From Paragorgia papillata (taxonomy: Eukaryota; Cnidaria; Anthozoa; Scleralcyonacea; Coralliidae), in contig JAWNZC010000220.1 in assembly GCA_035771165.1 (NCBI GenBank), positions 152,501 through 216,500 on the forward strand: 64,000 nucleotides of DNA. The letters run 5' to 3'. The position numbers and the translations under genes are program-made. Positions 29,936 to 40,900 of this stretch are shown here, piece after piece. The stretch's first letter is position 1, and each line of letters begins with the position of its first letter. The notes under the pieces were generated by a model. That model did no database searches. It saw nothing but the letters and a program-made list of their open reading frames with translations, and had not been told where the DNA came from.

Positions 29936-30268
29936 ATATGTATAGTTAAGTGGGCTAACCTCAAAATGTTGAGTGTGGGAGAGAGCAGGATCGTAGGCAA
30001 GTAACCATACATGTACATGCATGAATGTAATTAATTTTCCTAACCAAGTAATTATCTGCCCAAATGTATACATAGGGTAATGGCCAGTGGCCACGTATCG
30101 GTATACGTAGCCATCTCGACTGTTTGCAAAGTTGTCTTAGCTTGTGGCATGGCAGAAAGTAGCAAAAATCTGGCCTTTTAAAACTGCGCCAAGCAAGTAC
30201 AAAACAAGGCATATAGATGTCGAACATTTTATACTACAATAGTAAATAGATTCACAAAGCTAAAAGCT

Positions 30269-31468
30269 ATGACTTCATCTTGTCTGAAAATGACTTTCTA
30301 CGTTTTGGTGATAATAGTTATAACCGTTACTCTATCACTTATGTTACATCGCAGGAATAATACCTTGGGAATTCTAAACCACCAAGCTAGGAGGCCTGTG
30401 ATTGCTAGGAGACAGGATGATGGCGTATTGACCGCGCAATCAAACGCAAGCAAGCCTAAAGTTAAAGACAGGGTTGTAATACTATATTGGTCGCAGGCAT
30501 TTGACTGGACGCCGCCAATAAACTGGAATCCCGAATACTGGCCGTTTTTCTTCGCTGGAAATAACTGCCCAATCAAATGCAAGCTTACAACGGACAGGCG
30601 AAGAGTCCACGAAGCTTCGGCCCTTGTAGTTCACGCTCGAAATATAAACGAAATGCCGCCAAGTGGTTTTAAAAATTTAACTTGGATTCTACATACGAAC
30701 GAGAATCCTATCTACACGAGCTCTCTTCGAGATCCGAGGATAATGTCTCAGTTTAATTACTCTGTCAGTTACCGCCTGGATTCGGATTTTCCTTGTCCAG
30801 AATTCGTGAAGCCAAATTTGGAACAGCCTGTGCCATTTCAAGAAAAGCGAGGTCTTGCAATGCTGGCACTTAGTCACTGCGAAACTATGCGTACCACGTA
30901 TGTCAAGGAGCTTATGAAGTTTATTAAAGTGGACTCGTATGGCGCTTGTCTGAGAAACAAGAATAATCTGGTGGCAAAAAGTGGACCAAATTCAAGAAGA
31001 GCGGTGCGCGAATTACAAAGAAATTATAAATTTTCTTTGATCTTTACAAACGCCGACTGCGATTATTACATGACCGAGAAAATCCACAGTGCTTTGTCAG
31101 CTGGTAGTGTTCCGGTCTGGATGGGAACGGATAAAATTGACGAAGTTCTTCAGTGGGGGAATTTAAAACATTCTGTTATCAAAGTGAAGGATTTTCCTTC
31201 GCCAAAAAACTTGGCCGAATATCTTCACTATCTTGCTCAGAACGAGGTGGAATACAATAAATACTTAAAATGGAAGTATGAAGGTTTTAATTTCCCGCCA
31301 GAATATTACAAGTCACCAATTGGACAGTGGTGGGACGGTTTGCCCCTGTACTGTCGGGTATGCATGAGGATAGCCAAGGATCCAAGGGGACATAGTGGGT
31401 TGCCAGTGGACAAGTGTGATGGACATCAAAGCAGGACGATCAAGAAGTGGTTAAACATGACAGACTAA
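30269..31468 (+). CDS. Alpha-1,3-fucosyltransferase-like (GT10), copy 4, single exon
   Basis: 399 aa. Membrane helix near residues 8-26; GT10 blocks WILHTNENP, NADCDYYMTEK and SALSAGSVPVWMG are intact, followed by KDFPSPKNLAEYL and the CRVC cluster. It differs from copies 2 and 3 at scattered sites in the stem and middle (for example DWTPPINWNPEYW). Its flanks preserve the pre-insertion state: no SINE before the ATG and no transposon after the stop. It is the best reference for the ancestral unit of copies 2-4. No introns. Confidence 0.9.
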   Translation: MTSSCLKMTFYVLVIIVITVTLSLMLHRRNNTLGILNHQARRPVIARRQDDGVLTAQSNASKPKVKDRVVILYWSQAFDWTPPINWNPEYWPFFFAGNNCPIKCKLTTDRRRVHEASALVVHARNINEMPPSGFKNLTWILHTNENPIYTSSLRDPRIMSQFNYSVSYRLDSDFPCPEFVKPNLEQPVPFQEKRGLAMLALSHCETMRTTYVKELMKFIKVDSYGACLRNKNNLVAKSGPNSRRAVRELQRNYKFSLIFTNADCDYYMTEKIHSALSAGSVPVWMGTDKIDEVLQWGNLKHSVIKVKDFPSPKNLAEYLHYLAQNEVEYNKYLKWKYEGFNFPPEYYKSPIGQWWDGLPLYCRVCMRIAKDPRGHSGLPVDKCDGHQSRTIKKWLNMTD

Positions 31469-32800
31469 AAAATTAGGTACGCATTGCGTACATGCGGATA
31501 CTGGTATTTATTATTCGATTTATTTTTGTCTTCCTTTTAATTGGTCGAGGGACCACTACGTCACCTGCAAATAACTGCCTACAAATAACAGTCTGCTCAT
31601 GCGCATTAGCCGGAAATGTTGTTTTGCAGCAAATAATATTCTACTCATGCGCGTTACACTCAATTTCGGCAAACGTAAATCGCTCGTTCAGCCAAGCTGG
31701 AAAGAAATGAATGGACATAATTACAGGTAAACAATGTCAAATAAAAAATAAATCGAATAATAAAACAATTATTGAACTCGGTTTTCACAAAATATCGTGA
31801 TTTGTCAGTGTCTCGCAGTTCAGTTATTTGCCTCTGCCTTCGGCAAATAACTGATCTGCTCGCCACTGACAAATCACGATATTTTGCTCAACCTCGTCCA
31901 ATAATTGTTAAATATTTGGCTTACAAATAGTGGTTGAATAATGTAGGCTCAAAACACCCCATATGACTACGAGTTTCCTACCCAGTCCTTAGTAGGAAGG
32001 GGAATTCGATGAAATATTACCCCGAGGTATATATCATCCCGAGGGGTAATATTTCATCGAATTCCCCGAGCGAAAGGTCTATAAATTATATATTATACCG
32101 AAACATTAATCTTTCCAAAGAAAGTGAAAATAAAATAAAACTGAAATAATGTTAATAAAGTTCGCTTAGCTTAACTTTTGTCCGCTTTTCTTTGTCTGTT
32201 TCCATTCTGTTGTCGTCTCAAGGCTTCTGGATGCATTGTTTGTTGCTTTCTTTGTATTCCCTGAATCCGTATTTTGTTGTAACCTAACAACAATCTTCTT
32301 GTCAACATCTGAATGTTCAGGCGAAACGTTTTCTTGTCTCGCCAAACTCCGCCATTGTTGACAGCTTCGTGAATCGTGCGTGGCGTTCACGCGTGGTACA
32401 TGAAGCATATTCCCCGCTGCAGGGGAATTTTTTTTGAGGGGTAATTCGATGATTAATCGACTGGTCACATGGTACAAATCAAGCTTTCTGACTGGACAAT
32501 TTACAGTTGAGGTATAATATAGTTACACCTAACCGCTGTATGTCCTCAGTACTCTAATATGAAGTACCAAGGAAAATTACAACTAAATCGATATCATGCA
32601 AGCACAAAGTAAAAGAAATTTATTTTTACAACAAAAAATTGATAGTGAATATTTTAATTATACTACAAGACATTCCAATATTCGATTAATACCCTAACAT
32701 AGCTAATTCTTCCCTCCTATATGAAAAAAAGAAAAAGCGAAATATAAGTAAAAAATTTTACAAAGACAAACGGGTTAACCCCAGTGACTTCAAAAACTCA
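31469..32800. other. Spacer DNA between copy 4 and the repeat block
   Basis: No convincing gene. It holds the empty GTACGCA site (31477-31483), a foldback at about 31765-31909 (AATATCGTGATTTGTCAGTG mirrored), and 31945-32085, shared with 26474-26660. A 103-codon minus-strand frame at 32166-32477 matches nothing I know. Confidence 0.55.
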
Positions 32801-33085
32801 TTAATAATTCATGAGGAAAATTCAAAATAAATTAAAGTTTAATCAGTGTCTTTATATGTGATAAAGATACCTCCTGATTTACATAAACTTTAGCTTTGAT
32901 TTTCTCGGCTCAGACAAGGTTATTTTTCAAACTTACTACGCCAATGAACTTACCAAGTGGTTCGTTTTTGAAGCCGTTCAATAAACTCGCAGTTCGTGTT
33001 TTATCAGATATAAAAACACTCGGTTTCGCCTCGTGTCTTTATATCTGATAAAACACTCCTACTCGTTTATTAAACAGTACCTATA
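32800..33085. mobile_element. Repeat family E, copy 1 (ATTAATAATTCATGAGG end)
   Basis: Starts CATTAATAATTCATGAGGAA, runs through GCCAATGAACTTACCAAGTG, and ends in a palindrome (GATATAAAAACACTCGGTT facing CGAGTAGGAG). Relatives lie at 34605-34880, 56185-56463 and 62447-63030. Non-coding. Confidence 0.65.
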
Positions 33086-33515
33086 TACAGTGAAACCTCA
33101 TTAATACGACCAAAAATATAGGGACTTAGCTAACACAACGGGAACGTCGTGATAACGTCCTTTGTACAAAATAAATTTACATCTAAAACAAAGACAATGA
33201 ACAATTTGAAGTCTCAATAGTAATCCCTGCACCGTCCTCGTTGCGCATACAACGTCAACTGATGTATCTTCACGTATTCAGAAGTTTCATTAATAGGCGG
33301 TTACCGGCCTCTTTTTGCCTCTTACCGCCAGCTATTCTGGCGACACTATATATATATATACGCTCACTACCCTTGTGGAAGTTTGAGCACTCTGGGCCCA
33401 TGCGCACTTCACGCTATCAGCTATCTGAATGTATTTCACCGATGCTTTCCCACATGCGGTTGTCACCGACGATCGCATGTGTATAAGTAATTGGTGAAAT
33501 TCATTCAGATTGTTC

Positions 33516-33566
33516 CAAGCTACACTGATGAGCTGTTGTACAGCGAAACACCGTGTCTATAGATTG
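33516..33566 (+). ncRNA. Hammerhead ribozyme, type I, first of tandem pair
   Basis: CTGATGA, stem II GCTGT/ACAGC with loop TGT, GAAA, a short stem III (CA/TG plus the A-T pair) with loop CCG, and GTC before the cleavage point at 33557/33558. Stem I has one mismatch (CTACA against TATAG) where the second copy is perfect. Confidence 0.88.
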
Positions 33567-33792
33567 AACTATGTACGCTCCTTCACTTCGGTGTTGTTGA
33601 GTACTCTGTGAAGTTGCCGTGGGTACTTATTAGCGATAATGCAACGCTCACTACCCTTGTGGAAGTTTGAGCACTCTGGGCCCATGCGCACTTCACGCTA
33701 TCTGAATGTATTTCACCGATGCTGTCCCACATGCGGTTGTCACCGAAGATCGCATGTGTATAAGTAATTGATGAAATTCATTCAGATTGTTC

Positions 33793-33843
33793 CAAGCTAC
33801 ACTGATGAGCTGTTGTACAGCGAAACACCGTGTCTGTAGATTG
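33793..33843 (+). ncRNA. Hammerhead ribozyme, type I, second of tandem pair
   Basis: Same core as the first. Stem I is perfect at five pairs (CTACA/TGTAG), then a G/A mismatch and three more pairs (CAA/TTG). Predicted cleavage between 33834 and 33835. Confidence 0.9.

Positions 33844-33846
<3 letters not shown>

Positions 33847-33930
<84 letters not shown>
33847..33930. repeat. TA microsatellite after the hammerhead pair
   Basis: A pure TA run of about 84 bp directly after the element. A shorter TA run lies before it (33344-33360). Confidence 0.95.
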
Positions 33931-33933
<3 letters not shown>

Positions 33934-34600
33934 GGCTTGGGTTCACATGCATAAACTTTCCAATTCTCCCAACTCACTCTCGCGTTTGTATCAGGCTATA
34001 TAAACAAGGGCAGCCATTTTCTATTTCTTAATTACTATTTACAGAATGAGTGGCCGTTCTGTATCGGGGTATACAGACACGAGGCGAAGCCGAGACACGA
34101 ATTCTGTAAATGACTTGTAAAACGATCTATTAAGTTAGCGAAAACTACATAATGTTAAGAGCTGATAAACCTTCGAGGTAAGGTTTAATAGGCTACGATT
34201 ATTAAATTAGTTATGTGGGCATGCGTTTTGATTTAGTATTAGTCCCATATTTTATATTCTAAATGACGTGCCATAAATAGCCGTTCTGATCATCACTTCT
34301 TCAACAGCTGTTTGCATCTTCATCTCGTATGAGGACGCTACCAGCGTACCTTACTCAAGATAGTTGAATGCGAAGTGTCTGTACACTCGCTACAGAACTG
34401 ATATCAGTGTCTGTAAATGTGATGCAGAACTGATGTTTTTTTAAACAGTTCTGTATCACTGATTTACAGACACTGATATCAGTTCGGTACCGGGGTAAAC
34501 AGACATTGACTAAACCTTCATTTCTTTTGAATTTTCCTCATGAATTATTAATGAATTTTATAAATACAAATATATATATATATATATATGTAATATTTAT
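33931..34600. other. Spacer with foldback fragments
   Basis: 33931-34030 is a half copy of the foldback at 13720-13862. 34040-34500 has short palindromes (GACACGAGGCGAAGCCGAG; GTGTCTGTAAATGTGATGC facing its mirror). No gene. Confidence 0.5.
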
Positions 34601-34604
34601 AAAC

Positions 34605-34880
34605 CGCGCAGGAGGGCTTTATCGGATATAAAACACGAGGCGATAGCCGAGTGTTTTAGAGCCGATAAAGCCCGTACTGCAAGGTTTTTAAATGACTTCT
34701 AAAAAGAATCACTTCATACGTTCATTGGCGTAGTAATTTTGAAAATTAAGCTTATCTCAGCCGTTAAAAACCAGCGAGAAACTTAGAGCGAGTCTATATC
34801 ACATATATAGATCCGATACGCTCATGATTTTTCTTTGTGTTTTCCTCATGAATTATTAATGAATTTTAGAAATATATATA
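34605..34880. mobile_element. Repeat family E, copy 2
   Basis: Nearly identical, in reverse orientation, to 56185-56463. It begins TATAAACCGCGCAGGAGGGC, has a GGCTTTATCGGATATAAAAC palindrome, and ends CCTCATGAATTATTAATGAA. It lies about 80 bp beyond the stop codon of the GDI gene. Confidence 0.75.
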
Positions 34881-34960
34881 TTAATTATATATTAATATAT
34901 AAATTAATATATATTAAAATAAGTAAGTCATTCCCACTTGCCTGCAAACTCTACATTGCA

Positions 34961-37900
34961 TTACTGCTCGACTGTTTCCAAATCTTTCTGAACTTGCGAG
35001 AAATCGATATCTTCCCCAGTGCATCGCTTGTACAAGGCCATAATGTCCAGACATGTCGTTTCAAAGTGAGTCGTAGCGTCGTAGGAAGTAGTTAGAAATA
35101 CCTAGAAAATTGAATGGTTTTGTGCAGCAAGGCACCGTATTTACACGTTCAGCTCTCGCAAAAATCATTGGTTCCGTTCGAAAGCTTGGAGAACACCAAG
35201 AAAAACGTTAGAGAAACTATTTTTCGGAATGGAAAGCAGCCTTTGCCTCATTAAAGTTAAGGTATAAAGGTAGGTAGGCCCTTTTACACTCTCATGCGAA
35301 TTGTTCTTGTGGGACAACTTACCACCAGACGATTTTACTCATCAAGACAGACATGTCTCGCAAAGCCACGCATGAAAAGTTTGAAATCATACTTTGTTAA
35401 ATATGAATTGAAAGCGAATAAATCTAATTTCTACCCAAACCATCTCTATAAGTTAAAGCATTACCTTGCTTTTTTCGCCGTCATCCAATGGTTCATAAAC
35501 ATCATCAACAGTTATAAACCTTAAGAAAACAAAACACACTGTTTTTTTACTCTGTCTAATGCCGGACGATTTTACCCACCAAAGCCGAAAACCCTCACAC
35601 ATCCTAGGCAGTAATCAGCCTGGTTCCCAGGCCTCTCCTTTTAACGTCGAGCGGCAGACCGGAATTGTGAGAGGCCTGGAATAAAATGTTTTGCTTGGCC
35701 CCAAATCTGGCCCCAAATTATACAGGCACCAAACGGAAAACCAAGGCAGATAACATTCACGTCGGTCTGCACAATTCTTTATAACATCATATAGCAAGGT
35801 TGGTCTACTGCCGAAACGTTAAAATAGCATATTTCGATTTTTATAAATGTGTTTCAACAACACAATCACTTCCTACGCCGAACACTACTTTATAAAGCCT
35901 CGTATGTAACAACCTTTTAACGTAATGTAAAATAAAGAAACCTACTCGTTTGCTGTCTGCTCTCAAGAAGTTTGTTTGAGTGCCCTCGTTCATAAAGATT
36001 AAGATAAAGATGAACATTTTCCGCTAGTCCTCTCGCTCGATCCCTATTCTGTGACGTCACCAAAATAAGTTCGAGAGAAAAGAGGACTAGGAACTAGTCT
36101 GGGCAGTAATGGTTTACAATTTCAGTATTTTACTGTCTAATGCCAGACGATTTCTCTCATCGAGTGAGAAGCTCTGGTGTCAAAGGGTTAAAACCTACTT
36201 GTCTTCAATTGGCTCCAAAACATCTAGGCCGGGTTTGAGTTCAGCTTCTGGCTGGTCTGTCTCGACAGTCGTGCTAACCACAGCAATATAGTATGGCTGA
36301 GGACAAACATGATGGGAGCTGGAGACACAACATACATAAATATCTAGAAGGAAGAACAGTGCGTTCAACATCAATAACAACAGTCATAATCGCTAAAGTT
36401 TCATTTATTTTTGCTGGACAAGCTGTCGTATGGTTAAAGCGCCTACGCAACGAAAATTAAGTTTGTCTTGCATGTAATTTAAATGGTAGACTGGTAGAGT
36501 AACATATATTGAAGTTTTTCGTTTCCTTGCTTCGTTCTTGAGATTTTTTAATTTGTTTGATATACAAATTAAACATTTTTACGTCACACGTGCATAATGA
36601 GTTACCGAACAAGTTATATATCTTTGCTATTATCAAATATAACAATCACTTGAAAATCTACATCAGCGTTCAGTGTTGTGGGAGAAACACATCCACATGC
36701 TTCATTCAAATTAATTTGGTTTGATAATAGAAAAGATATCTAACCTTCTCCGATAGCTCATTATGCACCTACAGTACAACGTCAAAACTGTTTAATTTGC
36801 AAATCAAACAAACTAAAATATCTCAAGAACAAGCAAGGAAACGAAAAACTGGAAATATGTTACTCTATAATTTTAAGTGTTCTTTCAAATAAGATAAACC
36901 TAATTTTCGTTTCATGGGCACTTTCAATCTCGTTCCCAGAGCCCACGTTCCCCACCCGGGAAACGAGAGACTCTGGGACAAGCCGTTTCAAATCACAGGA
37001 TTCTTGTTATTCCGGTTGAGGTACGCATGCGTAAATATCCGAGCGGAATCTGGATAGTATGTTCTCCTTGTTTGACTTTTCCCCAAACAAGACAATGGGG
37101 TTGCTGGCGAAGCTCGAATTACAGCATCTACACACATACGGCGAAGATATCGATCGCGGCAACGTCTTCACTGGAGTCTTGTCGTCCGACATCTTTGTTA
37201 TTTTGGTTTTATTAATTCTACTTCCGGTCACTTCAGACCAACTCATGCTCACCATTCAGCCAATAACGTAACGATTTGAAACGGATTATCCCAGAGTCTC
37301 TCGTTTCCCGGGTGGGGAACGTGGGCTCTGGGAACGAGATTGGGGCACTTTAAACACGGAAAACTCTGTCCAGATGGGACTCCAACACACAACCACTAAA
37401 ACTATAACAACTTCAAACTAAAAGCATCGAGTTACTTTCATGTCAAACAAATCTTATCTTTTCAAGAACGATGGACCTTACCAATATAATAAACTGCCTA
37501 CTACAGTGAAAGAGACTTCCTCACTTTTTAGTTTTAAGCTTCAAATTTGGAAACATTTGAGTGGTTAAACTTTATCTGCATGTGTATACACGACTGGCAG
37601 GTGAAGTTCGATTGCTTGGATGTTTCCAAATTTGGAGACACTTGATTATTGATCTCTTTTGCATACGTTTGATAGTACTGTGTATATATAATTATATGTT
37701 ATCTATTTAAAATTTTCATAATACCTGTAACTAAATACAGGTCCTTCATGAATACCAGCTATATAGATGATGAGGCCAACCTGTTTAAATAAAGTTATCC
37801 TATCCTATCCTATCCTATCCTATCCTATGCTAAGTGAGGCCGGTATAGAAAAACTGTATAATATGTTACTTTATCATTTTACAGTCATTTGCAATATATT

Positions 37901-40900
37901 TTCACTAAAACGTTTGGAAATTCGTTCGGATGTTCGCAAGTTCATTGGGAAGTTCGTAAATTCGTTTTGAACGAAGCATTTGATTGGCTACTTAGGAACC
38001 AAATAGCCAATCAAACGCGTAGTTCAAAACGAACCAGCGTACTGTAACATTTTGGTGAAATGTATGTTGCAAATGCCTGGAAGAGTTCATCCAAATTTCA
38101 ATTTTCGTTTACAGTTTAATCTAAATAAATATACCTGAATGCCTGCCCACTTGGTTTTGAGGAATGATGAGTTGACAAGAATTGGAGTTTGAAGTGTCTC
38201 GAACAGGATGCTTCAGGATGCAAATACAACGAACAACCTACGGTAAAAATTGAAGTTTTTTATACATAATTTTCATGGCTTTTGAAATTTTTTTATTTTT
38301 TTTCAGTGCCAAGCGTACAAAACGTAAAAAATGTTTTTGTTTGTTTGGCAGTGGTGCTGAGCGTACAAAAATCTGAAAATTCTGTACACTTGGCAGTGGT
38401 AAAAATCTGAAAATTCTGTACACTTGGCAGTGGTAAAAATCTGAAAATTTTGTACACTCGGGAGTGGTGCCGAGTGTACTGGTTGATACTGTACTGTACA
38501 TGTACCTTGCCAACTTTCTTGACTTTCTCAGGGAAGTATGTTGGATCAGCTATTACACATTTGGTTTTCACTGTTTCACCCTGCGAGGTCACACCAGTCA
38601 CATCACCATCATCACCATAGGTAAAACCTTCAATTGGTTTATCCAACATGTATGTTCCACCATAAATGGCGCTGAGACGAGCAAAACCTTGAGGCAGTTC
38701 CCCAAGACCATACAGTGGATAGAGATATGGTGATTTACCATAACGAGCAAGGGAGTTGCTAAAAACAGTTCAAAATATGAAGGTTAACTGAGTATAGCAT
38801 CACTTGTCAGGGGCTTTGGGGAGAACAGTTTCTTTTACTGATAGAGTTACCCTGATTGATGGTCCCAGAGGTTCTACGCCACCCACTCCCCCCCTGAATG
38901 CTGGAAGCAGCGAGAGAACCTCTGGTCGAAGACACCACCAATCTCACTTTCATGTTGTAGTAATCTAAAAAAAAACCTAACAGATTTCTTAGCCAATCAC
39001 AAAATGGGGTCGAGATCTGACCCTAGTGACTTCATTGGCTCAGAGCGATCAAAGAAACGGCCAGTTCGACCAGAGGTTATCTCACCGCTTTCAGCATTCA
39101 GGGGGGGGGAGTGGACGGTACAGCGTTAAACAGAGTAAAAAATGAATGAAGGGATCATTTTTCGGCCAGCTCAGACAGGGACTGATTACAGTAAAGAAGG
39201 CTTTATTTTTATGATAACATTTTAATTCATTGCTGCTTAACACTTTGAAGCCTGAAGATGAGTCTTTAGTATTTTATTCTGGGTAACGCCAGACAATTTT
39301 ATTCAGCACAGGGAGAGGTCCAGGCCTCAAAGTGTTAAACTTGCTGAGAATTCTCTCTTTTATAGTACAGTTTGTGAAAGTTGCTTGTCTAAGTTAGTGT
39401 AGTCTTGACAAAAGCTGTTAGTGGTGGTGGTTGTGACTGGTATTTCAAAAGCCTTAGTGGTGGTCATCCCCACAGTCAAGTGAAATATTTGTCAGGTTCA
39501 ATGGTTCATAATTAGGTCATAGTTGCGTAGACCCATAACTCCCACATGGTAACCAACTGTAACTGCTCGCAACTCATACACAACCATGACCTAGTTTGGT
39601 ACTAGTTCAACAATTGTTCAACCTCAGTTCCACTGTTAGGTGTTATTTTTGAGCAGTACTGCACATGTGTACAAGTTTAGTACTCTATACTGTACTGTAC
39701 CTGTAAAGGTTGATTCTGTTTAAAGCATCTTTGCATGGTTGTTGTTGATACCTAAAGGTAAAACATCAGTAAGTAGAGAGAAAAAAAAAACCATTTAACC
39801 TTCAGTTTAAAAAAATATATAAATATAACATGTGAAACTAAAAAACAACATTAGACACCCTGGGGCTGGTTGTATAAGAAGGTGGTTATCTTTAACTGTA
39901 GTTAGAGCTTAATTCTAGCCAATCAGGACCAGCATTTAAGAAGTTAACTACAATTAAACTGCAAGACAGGTACAGTAGTTAAGCTGTCATTAAGAGTTTT
40001 ATACAACTGGCAGGCTCCTGGCCAGGTTCAAAATAATGATCAGTCTCAAGGCGTCTGTTACGTTTTGGTTATTGGGGTGGGGGGGGAGGGGGGGTGGGGG
40101 GGTAAGGGCACTCTAAATAACGTTAAATAAAACATACACAAAGTACAGTACAATTCACAGACAAACAGATGCTGATTTGCGACTGTTTAATTTTAGAAAT
40201 TATTGTAATATATAGAATGTGGTAATATATGGTCAGGGGCGTGGCAACTGGGTGTGTGTGTGGGGTGCAACACCCCCCCCCCCCCCCCCCCAATAATTCT
40301 AAATATCAAATAGTTGGTCAAACGAGGAATTGCTGCTGCTGATTACCACTGTAATTGTTAAACATGTTTTCTGCTTTATTGGTTACTTTTAAATTAATAT
40401 TCAGAACACTTTCAGAGTTTCAGTGACTTTTGATTGTTTCCATAAAAATAAAATGTTTCTGTCTTGTCTTGTTTCGCCCAGCTCCTAAATACCCGTTTAT
40501 ACATTACAAGTTTTTTAATCAATTCTCACCTTTTTTACACTGTCTCTGATATGAAAATTTTCATTTATCATTGCAAAAAGTTGGTCATTGTCAAATGACT
40601 CCCCCCCCCCCCCAAAAAAAAATCAGGATTCCTTTGCCACGTCCCTGTACATGGTGCTACTGTATAATACTATTAAACAATCAAAATTTGTGTCTCAAGT
40701 GATTAAGTGGCTTTTTGCTACCAAATTATTGGGGCACAGCCCCCCCCCCCCCCACCCCCACTATAACTCACCACTTGGTCAGTTTGTCACTGGTCAATGA
40801 CTGGCCAAAACCTTGTCAAATCAGTAAAAAAAATGAATGTGATGAATAGTCATTTGACTTGCGTAGTTCTAATCTATACATGTATTATGTTATTTTAAAC

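Larger units (their letters stand above)
33361..33849 (+). mobile_element. Tandem hammerhead retrozyme-like element
   Basis: About 1.75 copies of a 277-bp monomer, each carrying a type I hammerhead. The first copy starts CGCTCACTACCCTTGTGG at 33361, and the same word recurs at 33647. Predicted cleavage after 33557 and after 33834 frees a 277-nt RNA. No open frame. TA repeats lie on both sides. This matches the plan of metazoan retrozymes, which spread as circular RNA using another element's reverse transcriptase. Confidence 0.85.

Noticed and set aside
32166..32477. 103-aa minus-strand protein
   Set aside because: No homology recognised, no splice context, and it lies in repeat-rich spacer DNA.
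35615..35797. GDI exon at the frame starting MLYDVIKNC
   Set aside because: It does not match GDI; the correct small exon is 35465-35519, which fits phase and homology.
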